Positions 46,462-58,664 of a DNA stretch of 64,000 nucleotides are shown here, piece by piece (position 1 is the first letter of the stretch; each line of letters begins with the position of its first letter). The notes below the pieces were generated by a model. It was given only the letters and a program-made list of their open reading frames with translations, did no database searches and was not told the DNA's origin. Both the position numbers and the translations under genes were made by a program. The DNA comes from Cryptomeria japonica (lineage: Eukaryota; Streptophyta; Pinopsida; Cupressales; Cupressaceae), in NCBI RefSeq assembly GCF_030272615.1, contig NC_081414.1, forward strand, positions 525,074,137 through 525,138,136. The letters are read 5' to 3'.

Positions 46462-48373
46462 TGAGGTGCTATAAGGTGTCCTACCATGTTTTGGAACTGA
46501 TCTACATCCAAATATTTTGAAGCTGTTGTTTCCACTAACGCTTTCTCCAAAATTTCCTTATGCATAGGTGAAACCTTGAGAAGTTCCAGAATTGATATTT
46601 GAGCGGGTATTCTTTGTAATTGATCTACTAAATTGTATTGTTGTGATGTGGATGTTGAGTCTTTTGCTATACCTAGAAAGGTAACCTTTTCTTTGCTTCT
46701 CATGATAACATTGATTAGTTCTGAAGATGGATTTTCATTAACAATGATCACATTTACCACATCATCATATGTATAAGTGTAATTCACTTTGGCTTTTCCT
46801 TTGTCATCTTTTAATTGGGACGATTCACCTTTGTCATAATTTGGAAGTGGAGTTTTGAAAGCCAAGTGTGATTCATTTGTCTTATGGCTATCCACTGTGA
46901 TGGTTCTATTATTGATTAGATCTTGGATAAGGTGTTTCAATCTCTGACAATCATTTGTTAGGTGTCCTTTATTCCAATGATAATTGCAAAAATGACTGTC
47001 ATTCCACCAATTGGGCTTGACTGATGGTTCATAACTTCTTGCATCTGGTAAAACAATCAATTTGTTGGCAAGCAGAGTTTTTAGAGCCGATTCCAAAGAT
47101 TCTCCAATGTTTGTGAATTTCCTCCGAGGATTGGAGAAAAAGGATTTGGCTTTATGGTTTTCAGGATTGTTATTGCTTGGGTTTTGACTTGATAGATTAA
47201 AAATTGGTTGTTGTTGTTTTGTAGTACTATTATCATCATTCCCTTCATTGTTGACATTCCTATTCTTTGACTAGAACTTGGGTTTGTCATTGTTGTTGTA
47301 TGAATTATTGTAAAGTTTTAGCTCTCCTTTCTTTACCATTGCGTTCTCTATTTTCAGACCATTCTCGATTATTTTGGCAAAAGAGGGAGGACATTGCATC
47401 CTTAGTCGATAGCTCATTTCATTGATAAGATTATCAATGAATATGTCCATTTTTTCTTGATCAGGTACATCTAGGGGATACCTATTAAACATGCATTTCC
47501 ATTGTTGTAATAAAATCATAAAGGATTCACCATTCTTTTGTTTAACATTGCAAAGATCCAACATTGTTATTTCATTCCTTATATTGTAGGAGTATTATGA
47601 AATAAATCTATTGACAAGTTCTTCAAAGGATTTGATTCCAGATGGTAATCTTGAAAACCACTCCATTGATTGTCCATTTAAACTCCTAGGAAAAAGATGC
47701 ATAAGGTAAGTTTCATCATGAGAAAATTCTATGCTCATAGTACAAACCTCCCTAATGTGATTCCGAGGATCAGATTTTCCATCGTATTTGTTATATTTAG
47801 GAATCTCGTAATGTTGCGGAAATGGTATCATGTTCAAATTTTTATCAAAAGGATATGGGCATATATCTTTTAATGAATACTTCTTGGAGCTTGTTCCATT
47901 TTGCATGTCTTGTATCTATTGTTGTAGAGTTTGCATTTGTTGAGTATGGTTTGATAATGGATTATCCACATAGTTTCTTCTTGTTTCTTCATGAGTTCTT
48001 TTATCACTTCACTCTTTTCTTGTGTCATCCCTTTCTTTCCTTGTTTCTTCATGAATTTATTTGTTCATATCTTTGTTATTTGGATCATCTATGTTTTGGG
48101 TGTTACTTGTTTCAAGCTTTCTATGTTAAAGTCTTGTGGTAGTTTAGCCCTAGATTTTGCCAACATCAAGAGATATTTCTCTTTTTGTTTTGCCAACAAT
48201 TTTTCCATTAGCCTATCAAATTTGAAATCTTGCTCGAGTTCTCTAATGGTGCTATTGACTGCTTCTTCGTTAACAATGGTAAATCCAAAAGTGTGGAATA
48301 CAGGATTATCTTCTTCCTTCATTTGTTGTTGTTTTCTAAGTTGTTTGTGTTGGGCTCTAGTCCAAACTGGCAT
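46440..48373 (-). pseudogene. gag: Element D gag, broken
   Basis: It starts at MPVWTRAQHKQLRKQQQ (48373). A Lys/Gln-rich N-terminal region is followed by a capsid domain with PQHYEIPKYNKYDGKSDP, HLFPRSLNGQSMEWFSRLP, EELVNRFIS, ESFMILLQQWK and NEMSYRLRMQCPPSF, and by a Cys-His-His-Cys knuckle (FCNYHWNKGHLTNDCQRLKH, about 47000) typical of Tat elements. The parts fall in two frames with shifts near 47900, 47270 and 47090 and stops near 47590 and 48085. It would form the particle of D. Confidence 0.85.
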
Positions 48374-50593
48374 GTGATTATTTCAAAGTTGTTGAAAGTT
48401 CCAAAGGACAAAGTCAATAGGTGATTATTGGTTTAGGAAGATATGCCTTGTTGATTTTACCGCTATTATTTGTTCGTTAGGATAAAGCCTCTCTTTGTTG
48501 AAAAACACGTCTTTGCAAAATTTCTCCATCAAATTCTGTACTACAACCACATAGGTAGTGATGAAAATGGTGTAGGAATGTCCTATGTTTCAATAAGATC
48601 TTGTGATTGATATACAAGAATCTTATCCTTTTCTGAGTAGTTTTATAACTGGGTTTTCTTTTCTTAAGGTGATATTTAAAAGTCATATAAGCATTTGGCA
48701 ATTCACAAGTTTGTTTGATTCCAATGTTGGTACGATTCTGGTTTTGATATAACCTAAGTTCAAAATAGGAAAGATATATCCAAGATTAGGAACCTAGTAT
48801 AGATTGATCAAGCTTCGTGGTAGAGGATTTGATTATCCTGATGAGAAACTTGACAAGGATGTTGATTTTTTTTCACTTAAGATGTTTGAATCAATAGCTT
48901 GTTGAATGTTGATGTTTATAGAACCTTTTGGGAATAACTTGTTATATTAGTGACCTAGTTGTTTGAGCTAGTTTGAAAATACGTGATGGTTTAGAGACAA
49001 ATCTACTTCAAGAATTATTTTGATATTGATGTTTTGACACTTTGATTTTGATCTGGTGTTTCAAGTGTTGGAAAGCTTTTTGTATTACCCTTTTGATCAC
49101 ACTTTTTTTTTAGTAATTCGTTGGATTTTTTCTCTCTTGTAGATGATAATTTTCTTCAATTTTTAACCATTTGGAACATGTTACAGACATAGAAGACACA
49201 ATGTTTAATTAAAAAAATGCACAAGAAAGTACAATCCCTATGGTACGCTGAGACAATAGTTGTTGAATCTCACGTGGGGTTTCCCCCGAGGCTACGCTAT
49301 TCAAAGCGGATATTTAGATGCTTGACTCCACTAGCTCCACCCTCGACATTCACTTCTTTGGGGCAGCCAAGCACCAGTTTCCATGAAAACGCCCCATGGC
49401 AAGCTTTATATCTCTACTAGGAACCGTATGTATGTAAGCCACTTCAGAGGTCCGACCTCCTATGCCAACAACTAGAAGGATTTTGAAAACTAGTACAAGT
49501 GGTTTTTAGTAAGGGCTTTCGGTCATGTGGCCATACATGTGACACTTTCAGCTTTGTAAATACAGAAGGTTCCTAGCCTATAGAGGTTACGCTCCATAGG
49601 GTTTATGGGGAAACATAGTATCGGTATGAACTTATCAGCACATGTTGTTTGGGACTTTCATCACAAACACGATTTATTTATAATGGATTGGAAGGACTCG
49701 GTATTAGCCCATTTCCACTTTAGGTCGTTCCCCTCTCACTGGCCCCCTGAAGGCAGCTCGGGAAGGTAGACCCTCTAAAGGATTTAATTGCTTGAAAGTA
49801 AAGAAAGCGTAAAAGAGTGGGTTTGGCTTTTTGGTCACCCAATTAAGGGGAGAGCATATACCTACCACTTTTGAGACACAAAATATAAGTGTTCTTTTTA
49901 ACCTTTTCAAAACAATTGGTGGCTATGTCCTATTTGGAGATGTTTCTCCAACAAGCATGGTGTTTATTTTAGCCCTTTTAAAAGTCTGTGCAACTATTTT
50001 AGAGATAATACTAAAAATGCAAGTTGCATGCTATCAATTCATCCTCTTAGTTAAACTAGATGAACAAGATATGATATGTTACTTCCCAAAGCAAGGCTTT
50101 TAATTAACTAGATGACAAAATGCATAAAATTTGCCTTAAATACCATCCTGCACATGCATGTTAGTAATATGAAAAATCTGATTTCTTGGACATTCGGACC
50201 TGCAAATTTTTTTTGTCAATTTGTAAATAGAAGCGCTAATCTAACACATGCGCTACCTTTTTGCTCAAAAGTGCTAACCTAGACTACAAAAGTGCTGCTA
50301 TGTGGATACAAAAGCATGATTTCTTTGACAAATGCGCTAACCTAGGACACAAATGTGCGAACATGTAATGCAAATGCACAGACTTTAAGACAAAAGTGCT
50401 AACCTAAATGCTCATGCGCTAACCTATGGTGCAAATGCACTAACCTAGAAGGAAAATGCGCTAACCTAGGATGCAAATGCGCTAACCTGCGAAACAAAAG
50501 CGTTGTCAAATTTCACACATGCATGAATTTGCATTACAAATGCATTAATTTTATTATTTGCGAGATTTTTAAAGGTATATGCGTGGTCTATGA
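48374..50593 (-). other. 5' leader of element D, non-coding
   Basis: About 2.2 kb between primer site and gag. The part 49220-49780 is clearly richer in G and C, with CACGTG near 49271, and may fold. A 20-22 bp minisatellite fills 50231-50555. Open frames such as 49217-49420 and 49704-49910 show no domain. Long leaders are usual in Tat elements. Confidence 0.6.
50231..50555. repeat. 20-22 bp minisatellite in D leader, about 16 units
   Basis: On the plus strand units start ATGCGCTAACCTAGG, AAGTGCTAACCT, AAGCATG, ATGCACAGA or AAGCGTTGTC and end in CAA or CAC. The best units are 50333-50353 and 50455-50496. The unit types match those in the LTR of A at 4831-5050. Confidence 0.8.
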
Positions 50594-50611
50594 GTCCCAC
50601 GACAGGTGCCA
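50594..50611 (-). promoter_or_regulatory. Primer binding site of D
   Basis: On the minus strand TGGCACCTGTCGTGGGAC starts three bases after the LTR. It has the TGG start of a tRNA 3' end and resembles the tRNA-Asp-type sites (TGGCGCC) common in Tat elements; the exact tRNA is not certain. Confidence 0.7.
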
Positions 50612-50614
50612 AAA

Positions 50615-51726
50615 TGTGTTGACTTGAATTTCATCTTCAGAATGTTACCTGCAACAAGTTAGTTTCACAAAATACAAATGGAAATGCTACAGGAAATCCA
50701 AATTCAACCAATGAAGCTACATGAAGTACATATGAAATAAAATACTAATATTACCTTCATGGATTATGTCCCATTGTGTCCTAACTCCACTATTCTTGGT
50801 TGCAGATAGTATGCTCTCAGACAATGCATTGATGGCTTCCAAGATGGCATATGAAGAATGGACTGATAACTTGTAGTTAACTGATACTATGATAGGCAAA
50901 TACTACATGATTATGCTAAAATGCTATATGATATTTTCTATGTGCTATTTTCTTCAAGATTAAAACTCACGAATGCATATGATTAATTTGAAGACTAACT
51001 CTCTCTCAATTGAAGCTCTTGATTTTATAGACCTTGAGAGGATTAGATGATGTGTCTTAGATCAACAGTCCTGATCAGATTTGTAGATTTGGATGGTTGT
51101 GAGCAAAAGTGAAGGTTGAGAGTAAGGGGGAAGGAGAAGACAAATGTCACTCATCTCACCTTGACTGGGTTGCTGACTGAGAGAATCTAGGGATGGTTAG
51201 AGGAAATTTAGGAATGATAGGACAAGTGGACTCAAGTCCTTCCTAAGATGTAGGGGGTGTTGGAGAGAAGATAGAAGATGGTTATGAAATATGTGTATGT
51301 ACACAATATTCATTAATTTTGGAAGTTGGAGATAAATGATGAATTAATATTTCAGAAATATTAATTTCCTTAGCCACATGTTTGATGAGTTGGCAAAGGG
51401 AAGATGAAGTGGAGATGGAGGGTGAGTTGGAAAAGGAGGATTAAATAATTCAAGAAATCATTTAATATTTGAGACTATAGGATAGGAGAATAATTATTAA
51501 ATATTAGATATTTAATTGATTGAAGGAGATAATTAAATATTAGATATTTAATTATTTTAGAGGAATAAAATAGATGAATTAATTAATAAAATATTAATTA
51601 ATAGAAAGACACGAAATGAATTAAATAAATTAATCTTTTCAAATTAACTATTTAATAGAAGAAAAAATTATTAAATAAATATAAAATATTTATTTAATTG
51701 CTCATGGCCATTTTTATGTGTATACA
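50615..51726 (-). repeat. 5' LTR of element D (1,112 bp)
   Basis: On the minus strand it starts TGTATACACATAAAA and ends GTCAACACA. It matches 29114-30268 apart from one missing tandem unit and scattered changes. Confidence 0.92.
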
Positions 51727-52423
51727 CCTTCCTTTAGTAGAGTTTGCCTATAATAATGGGCATCACACTTCTTTGGGGATGCCACCTTTTCAGGCCTTGT
51801 ACGGTAGACCTTGTAGGACACCTTTGAGTTGGGATCGTATTGAGGATAGAGTGGCCATAGGTCCTGAGATGGTTTGTGATATGGAGCAATAGGTGATTTT
51901 GATTAGACAACGCCTTAGAGAGGCACAGGATAGGCAAAAGAAGTATGCAGATGTGAAGAGGATAGACTGGAGCTACATGGTTGGGGACAGAGTTTTCCTA
52001 TGAGTGTGGCCACATAAGAGTCCAATCCGTTATGGAAACGGTTCTAAGTTCGCACCTTGCTTTGTCAGACCATTTGAGATCCTTGAGAGGATAGGACTAG
52101 TTGCTTATCGCCTAGCTTTGCCACCTAGCCTATCATGCATCCACGATTTGTTTCATGTATTCATCTAGAGTAAGTATATCTATGATGAGTCTCATATTTT
52201 AGATTGGGATACCTTGCAGGTGGATTTGGACGAGCAGCTAGCTTTGGAGCCCATTCACATTTTGGCTTTCCCGACATTGGCCCTTCGGGGTCAAGAGCTG
52301 GACCAAGGTAGGGTCCAGTGGGATTGCTATGATGAGGTTACATATTCATGGGAGGACGCAACACATATGAGATCACAGTACCCTCATCTTTTTGATGAAC
52401 TCCAGGAGGAAGTTCATGCCTAG
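51727..52423 (+). pseudogene. Element B integrase C-terminus and chromodomain-like tail
   Basis: It resumes the frame broken at 29113: PLVEFAYNNGHHTSLGMPPF, ALYGRPCRTPLSWDRIED, then a stop at 51890 where glutamine is expected, the GPY/F-like part (SKFAPCFVRPFEILERIG) and the chromodomain-like end LALRGQELDQGRVQWDCYDE, YSWEDATHMRSQYPHLFDEL before TAG at 52421. The frame from 51698 starts inside the LTR of D, so its first eight codons are not part of this protein. It is related to the tail of element A. Confidence 0.9.
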
Positions 52424-52433
52424 AGGGGGAGGG
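52422..52433 (+). promoter_or_regulatory. Polypurine tract of B
   Basis: AGAGGGGGAGGG abuts the TG of the 3' LTR and overlaps the pol stop codon. Confidence 0.88.
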
Positions 52434-55204
52434 TGTGAGGCCCTACCCCGACCCATCCTAGCATTTAAGTGATTTTCATGTTGGAACTATTATGGATTCT
52501 TTATTGTTATGCATTATGGATATAGAACTTTATATGATCCTAGGACTGGATAACATTGATATATTGATGCTTCATTTTTGTGCATTATGGATATAGAATT
52601 TTATATGATTCTAGAATAGGATAACATTGAGATGGTGTATGTCATTATTTGATTTGCAGGACTTTATTATGATGCTAGAGATATGATGCATATCTTATGA
52701 ATGGATTAAATTTATGAGGATTATGATAATTCCTTATGTGGATTTGCTTTGATATATGGTAAATTGATTTGTATGATGTCAATTGTATGCAGAGTGATTG
52801 ATTTGTATTCTTATTTATGTGTTTAATATTATATGAGGCTATTGGGAAGTACTAATGTGTAATTGAGATTCGCAGGAAAATTATCCATGTGACCATGGAA
52901 ACATTATGGAGAATCAAACCTAGACCTATGTACGTTTGTAAAATCAAGGGTTGTCTATTTAGAGAGACAACACCCCGTATGTATTGTATTTTCTTCGTAA
53001 ACGTAAATGTTTGCATGTGTGTTAAATTGTATTTATTAATTTGTTTAAATCATACATGAGACAATTGCCATGTGTGTATTTGTGATGTGGAATTCCTTTT
53101 GTAGTGTCACTTGACACATATGTTGTATGTTGAGTTGGCATTGTCATGTCACCTTTTGTGAAATTTATTTTTACCAATGATATATTTCCAAATTATCCTT
53201 GAAGGTCCCAAGTAAATCTAGGATAGTGAGCCATTAGGAGGGTCAACTCAGAGTTGACCCGTAGGTAAACTTTAGGTGGACTTTCAAAGGGTTAAACCAA
53301 CTCCTAGAGTTAGTTTTGGAGCATTTTTAATGGGCCTCATGGGGTACCTATGGGTGAAGGCCAAATTTGGCCATGTGTCCACCCCCTAGGACTTGTTTAA
53401 CTTCCTCAAAAAGTGGATTTCCCAAGATGGCCGAATTTCATCTTTAGGAGAGCCATTCTTTTTTGGATAACCTTCTTGGTATGTGTCATTCCTCTTCCCC
53501 ATTTCATTCCCCTTTTTGAGGTACCTTGGCTAGGGAGTGTGTAAGACCTAGGGAAGACCAACCAATGTGAGCCTCTCACTCTATCCAAGAGGATTGGAAA
53601 GAGTGAGAGAAGCCTTCTTAGGCAAGAGATTGAGACCTAGGAAGTTAATCACCCACTCTCCATCTTTGGAGATGAGATCTTGCAGTCTTGAAACCAGTTT
53701 AGAATAGAATTTTGGCTAAGTGTTGAAGAAAAGAAGTGTGGATTTGGGCTGCTCTTCTCCAAACTATCCCTAGCAAACCCTTGGTAGATTCAAGGTTGGT
53801 TCATTTTCTTACTTTGTGTGTTGAAAATATGTTTTGAAAGATTGCTTGAATATAGTTGTTTGCTTCCCTTGTATTTCCTTTTTGAAAATGTTTATGTGAT
53901 GTTTCTCTTATTTCTTTTTGTACGTATTTTCTTATGTTTTGGGAGTATCCAAGGCCATCTTACCCTTGGGAGGGCAAAATGGTCTTGGGGGTGGAAGGTG
54001 TTTGACAACCTTAGAGTGAGAGGCTCTCTTTAAGAGAGTGATCTCAAGGGTTTGTTTATGTGACACTTGCTGCATAGTTTTGTTTATGCATTTGGGGGTC
54101 ATAAGGGGAGAAAGTATGGAATGTATGCCTTGGGGGTCATAAGGATGTTGGGTTAAGATGGACTTATGTTGTGTTCTTGGTTGCCATGAGTTGGCTTGTG
54201 ATCTACTATCTTGCAGTTCTCCTCAAGGTACTTGGTCCACTTCCACCCATGTAAACATCACATTATGTGATGAAGTTCAGCCTTGGGATGGGAATGTGTT
54301 TGTTGTGAGATTTTACTTGCTTGTTTGTTTATTGTTTGAGTGTAACCCATCTAGGTCTTGGTTCTCCAAGTTTGGGGGTGGCTTCTAGTAAGCCTAGGCT
54401 AGGAGGTGAGCCCTCTATGGTCACAGCCTTAAGATTTTGTATTGCAGGTTACTTTGGGAAGGGATTGAAGGAAAAACTTGGATATGGTCTTGCTGAATCT
54501 ATTTTAGTTGCAAAAAAAGAATAGGAAATATAATATTGTATTTCAGTTGCAGAAATGTAAGAGAGGAGTTTTATGTTCTATTTATTTTGAAAAAAAAAAA
54601 ATGTATATATTTTATTTAAGTCCTCATTTATTAGGAATGAGAAACTAGTTGGGTATTTCACCCATTGTAAAAGTTGACAAATTGTATTCAAATTATTCTT
54701 ATAAGAAATGCATCATTTTAAGTTGATATTGCAAAAGATGGTTAAATGGATATTAGAGGAATAATAGTTATGCATTTTTAAATATTTCTAAGTGTTTCTA
54801 GACTATATTATGCTGCTATCATTTATTTATCTTTGTCATGTTTTTAAAAAAAATGCAGAAAGTATAATGGGAATATCATGAAGTAGAAAAGCAGGAATGT
54901 TAGTAAGATAAAAATAAATATTTAGTCCTAGTGATTTATTTATTCCAAATGCAAATAGCGTTAAATAGACATTTGAAGTATAATAGTTTTGCATTGTACA
55001 AATGATAATGTGTTTGAAGTGTTTTCTAGACTATTTTAATGCTGCTATACTTTCATTTATTTCTGTCATTTATTTATTTAAAAAAAAATTGCAGAAAGTT
55101 AAGGTAGGCAAATTTATCTCTTACTAAGTTAGCTATTAGAAGTTTATAATGAAAAGAAGTGTAGTTAGTCAAATCTGTTAGTTTAGAAGATCTGCTTCTA
55201 TGTG

Positions 55205-55339
<135 letters not shown>

Positions 55340-55754
55340 CTTAGTCATAGCAGGGAAATCTAGAAATACAGATAGATAAGAAATGAAAAAAAAGATATCT
55401 ATTGTATTGATGTTTTATTCTGCCTTTTGACAATCATTATTTTATAATATCCCTGCATATTGAAAGGCTAGAGAAGCATTACATTCATTTAAAATAAACA
55501 TACTAAAACATAGGAAAATATAAATTACATCTGTAAATACATTATTTCTCTTATCTGCAAGCTAAGTAACAAAAAAAAAGAGAGAAGGAAATTCATATCT
55601 AATTACTTTGTTGTCTATATTTTATTCATTCCTATATGTTTCAAAAGTATATATATATCAAAAAAAAATCTAACCCTAGATGTCCCTTGTGATGGGTATA
55701 TATACATATATATAAGTATATATTTATATATATATATATATATAAATATATATT

Positions 55755-55785
<31 letters not shown>

Positions 55786-56208
55786 GTCGCCACTATTGCA
55801 TAAAATGTCGCCGCTGCCTCCATGGCTGCCACCTCCTGGAAAAACCCTACACACATACATTCATCAAGCATAAAAAAGAGGGAGCAAGGCTCTCAAAATA
55901 ATAAAATATGCAACCCTATCCCATATTCGGGTTAGGGTTAGCATATAAAAATAAAAGAATGAAGATAAGGAATGCAACCCTAGCCCATATTCAGGTTAGG
56001 GTTGGCATTTGGTAAGAATAAAATATTAGGGCAAAACATGAGTAATAAGATTTAAAAAAAAGAAGAAAGGGATATTTAGTTTTTATAAAATAAATTTAGG
56101 GTTTATGTGTAAGTTGTAGCAATAAATTAATTAAAATATGGGGGGAATGGGGGGGGGAGGGAACCTTAACCCATATTTATTTGGTATAGTTGATTTATTT
56201 TATTGACA

Positions 56209-56210
<2 letters not shown>

Positions 56211-56277
<67 letters not shown>
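56211..56277. repeat. Second TA microsatellite, about 33 units
   Basis: A TA run of 67 bases where the 5' LTR reads only ATATTTATATCTATA. Confidence 0.95.
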
Positions 56278-56281
<4 letters not shown>

Positions 56282-56834
56282 TAAGTTGAAACCTACTTGA
56301 TTTAATTTTATTAATAAATATTAATAAACACTTAATTAATAATTAGACCATTAGGGGTCTATTTATTTGGCCATCATTAATTAAGGTTTATAGGGCAAAT
56401 TTTAGTAAGAATTAACTTAGCTCCCTTAGTCAAATTTGAGACATTATATTTATTGCTCATTTGGTTATTAAATTTTAATAATCTAAATGTTAGAATTAAT
56501 TTAATTAATTCCTAGAGCAATTTAAAGATTATTTGAGATTAATAATATCTCTTGTCAATTTAGTTAGAGATTGTCGTTTAAATTAATTTATTAAAATTAA
56601 TGAAATAATAATGATTCTTTTGGAGAGTTATATTCCGCATTTAATTAAATCCCGCATGCTTGATTTAGTTAATTAGATTAACTTAGTAGCAAGTTTTTTT
56701 AATTTTCTAGAATTTAAACATAGTTAAGACAAGACTTATTATTGAAATTTTTATTATAGCTTAATTAATTTTATTAAGTTGTTCAAAAAAAATAATTTGT
56801 TGTTTCGTTTTTGCCCAAAAGTTTGGGCACGACA

Positions 56835-56839
56835 TGATG
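56835..56839. repeat. Target-site duplication of element B, right (TGATG)
   Basis: Exact repeat of 20518-20522. Confidence 0.95.
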
Positions 56840-57483
56840 AGTCTTGGAAGGTTGAACATAAGAAGTATAGGTTGATGATTAGGGAATTGTTGTATTTTAA
56901 ACCAAAATGAGCAAATATGAAGGTGAAACATGAGCAAGCTATGAAAATAATTTTTAGATATTTCAAAGGTATTGTGGACTTTGAAATTTTGTTTTAAAAA
57001 TGTGGAGATTTTATGTTGAAAGCTTATACTGATGCAAATTGGGCTGGAAGTGTTGATGACTGAAAGAGTACTAGCGCTAGTGCATCTTTTTCGAGGGAAG
57101 ATTGGTCTCTTGATTTAGTAAGAAACAAGATTAAGTTTTCCTATCTACTATTGAAGCAGAGTATATTGCAACAAAATCTTATTGTACTCAAGTAATGTGG
57201 ATGAGACAAACTCTTAAAGATATCAAGGTAACATATGATGAAGTAATTCCTATTATGTGTGACAATACAAATGCAATAAGAATTTTGAAGAATCCTATTA
57301 TGCATTTAATAAAAAAACATAATTTAATTAGATATCATTACTTAAGGGATAAAGTTACCGAGAAGGAAGTTCGCTTGGAGTACGTTTCCAAAAAAGAGCA
57401 AGTTGCAGATATTTTCACTAAGGCATTGACAAAGGATATGATAGTCCTGAAAATGACTGTGCAAAAAAAATTCATGCTTTAGT
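56835..57483 (+). pseudogene. pol: Copia C reverse transcriptase end and RNase H, continued after element B
   Basis: The frame resumes with ESWKVEHKKYRLMIRELLYF and AMKIIFRYFKGIVDFEILF. RNase H shows LKAYTDANWAGSVDD (second aspartate of the usual TDADWAG lost), MCDNTNAIRILKNPIMH, HNLIRYHYLRDKV and EYVSKKEQVADIFTKAL, the normal Copia end. A run of 95 codons from 57195 is open; stops and a deletion lie before it. No purine tract or 3' LTR follows, so the element is truncated here. Confidence 0.88.
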
Positions 57484-58664
57484 CAAAATATTGGTCATTT
57501 TGGATTAATTTTTGTCCTCTGTCCTGTGTTTCAGGTTTAGGGTTTAGGGTTGCATGCATTTGATTAGACCCGTCGATTAAACTTTTAAACCTATTCTAAT
57601 TTCGCGTTACCTTTTTTCCACTTAAGCTGAGGGTCTTATGTCGTTGGAGGGGGCCAATGTCTTGTCTTAGGCATTGAATTATTTGTTTGGTGGTCTTTTG
57701 ATTTATTTTCTTAAGTCTTGAGCTCTTTATTTTATTTGCCCCATGGGTGGGTCCCATTTAATTTTTAGCCAGCGCCTAATTAATTTTCCTAATTCTAAAC
57801 CTTAATATTTCGGCTGGTGACTTTGTGATAACAGTCAAGTTACTAAAGGTTCATCATTTTGCACGTGCATTAAATAGACGAAGATCTTTTAATCTCAATA
57901 GAAAAGGTGTTTGATCATTAAGTGGCTGAAGAAGGTGGGTATCCTGGCCAGGAGATAACGTTTGAATAGATCCAATGATCCTCACAACCTCGTGGTTGAA
58001 GATGCACAAAGGTTAAGGATCCCAACATCGCGAGATGATACCACATGTCCAAGGCAGGCTGAATGGTGGGGCCGCTAATAGCAGTAAAGTGGATGGTGAG
58101 ATGGAGATGCCACACCATGCCTCTGATGGGTCCACTTGCCACATGAGATGGTCAATGTCAGATTGACTAATATAGATCGTGCAATGCACCAACATGGATA
58201 AAATCAATGGTCTAGTTCCAAACTTGATTCAAATACGAATTCAAACCATTTCTTCACTTGCAAGAGCAGTAATGGCGGATGAGACGGTGACAATTGGTTC
58301 CAGAACGATAATAAAAGCCTTTTTAGAACCATTCTCAACTCACAAAGCGATTCAGAGGTGATTAGAAGGTGATTCCTAAGCAGAAGAAAATTGGAACGAG
58401 TTCTTGCAGTGCATAATTAAGGTTCATCTGGTGCATACAAAGCTGTAAGTTTCTAAACCCTACTTCTATGTTTTCAAAGCCGGTTGAAAGTGCAGATTGT
58501 GTGAAATTGTAGGGAAAATATTGTGAATTACTCTAGGGTTTAAAATTTGGCATAAAGGGGGTAAGAACTCACACTTTTCTGTGTTGAAATTAATAGTCTC
58601 ATGTTAAACCCTAGTTTCCATCTTCCTTCTATGGGTTATTGTTAAGAAGCCCTAGTCAAGTAGG
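57484..58664 (+). other. Junction and upstream region of F
   Basis: Copia sequence stops near 57483. A telomere-like GGTTTAGGGTTTAGGGTT lies at 57534-57551. The rest is non-coding, with several AAACCCTA or TTTAGGG-type words and a possible splice donor GTAAGT near 58446. Open frames at 57918-58361 overlap on both strands and have no domain. It may hold the promoter and leader of the F protein. Confidence 0.45.

Larger units (their letters stand above)
29114..51726 (-). mobile_element. Element D: Tat-type Ty3/gypsy element, minus strand, split by E
   Basis: Read on the minus strand: 5' LTR 51726-50615, primer site, 2.2 kb leader, gag, protease, G-patch-like region, reverse transcriptase, RNase H, second RNase H, integrase, long 3' untranslated region with element E inside, purine tract, 3' LTR 30268-29114. 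CCTTC flanks it. The Cys-His-His-Cys gag knuckle, the reverse transcriptase phrase MDGFSGYNQI and the extra RNase H identify the Tat group. It inserted into the integrase of B. Without E it would be 14.5 kb. It is better preserved than A, B or C; integrase is one open frame. Confidence 0.93.

Noticed and set aside
47822-48377. Plus-strand frames of 106 and 128 codons, cysteine- and phenylalanine-rich, membrane-like
   Set aside because: Antisense of the D gag; the hydrophobic look comes from the complement of Lys/Gln codons.
51698-51726. ATG 51698 as a start for the B integrase tail
   Set aside because: It lies inside the LTR of element D; the reading-through is a chance fusion at the insertion point.
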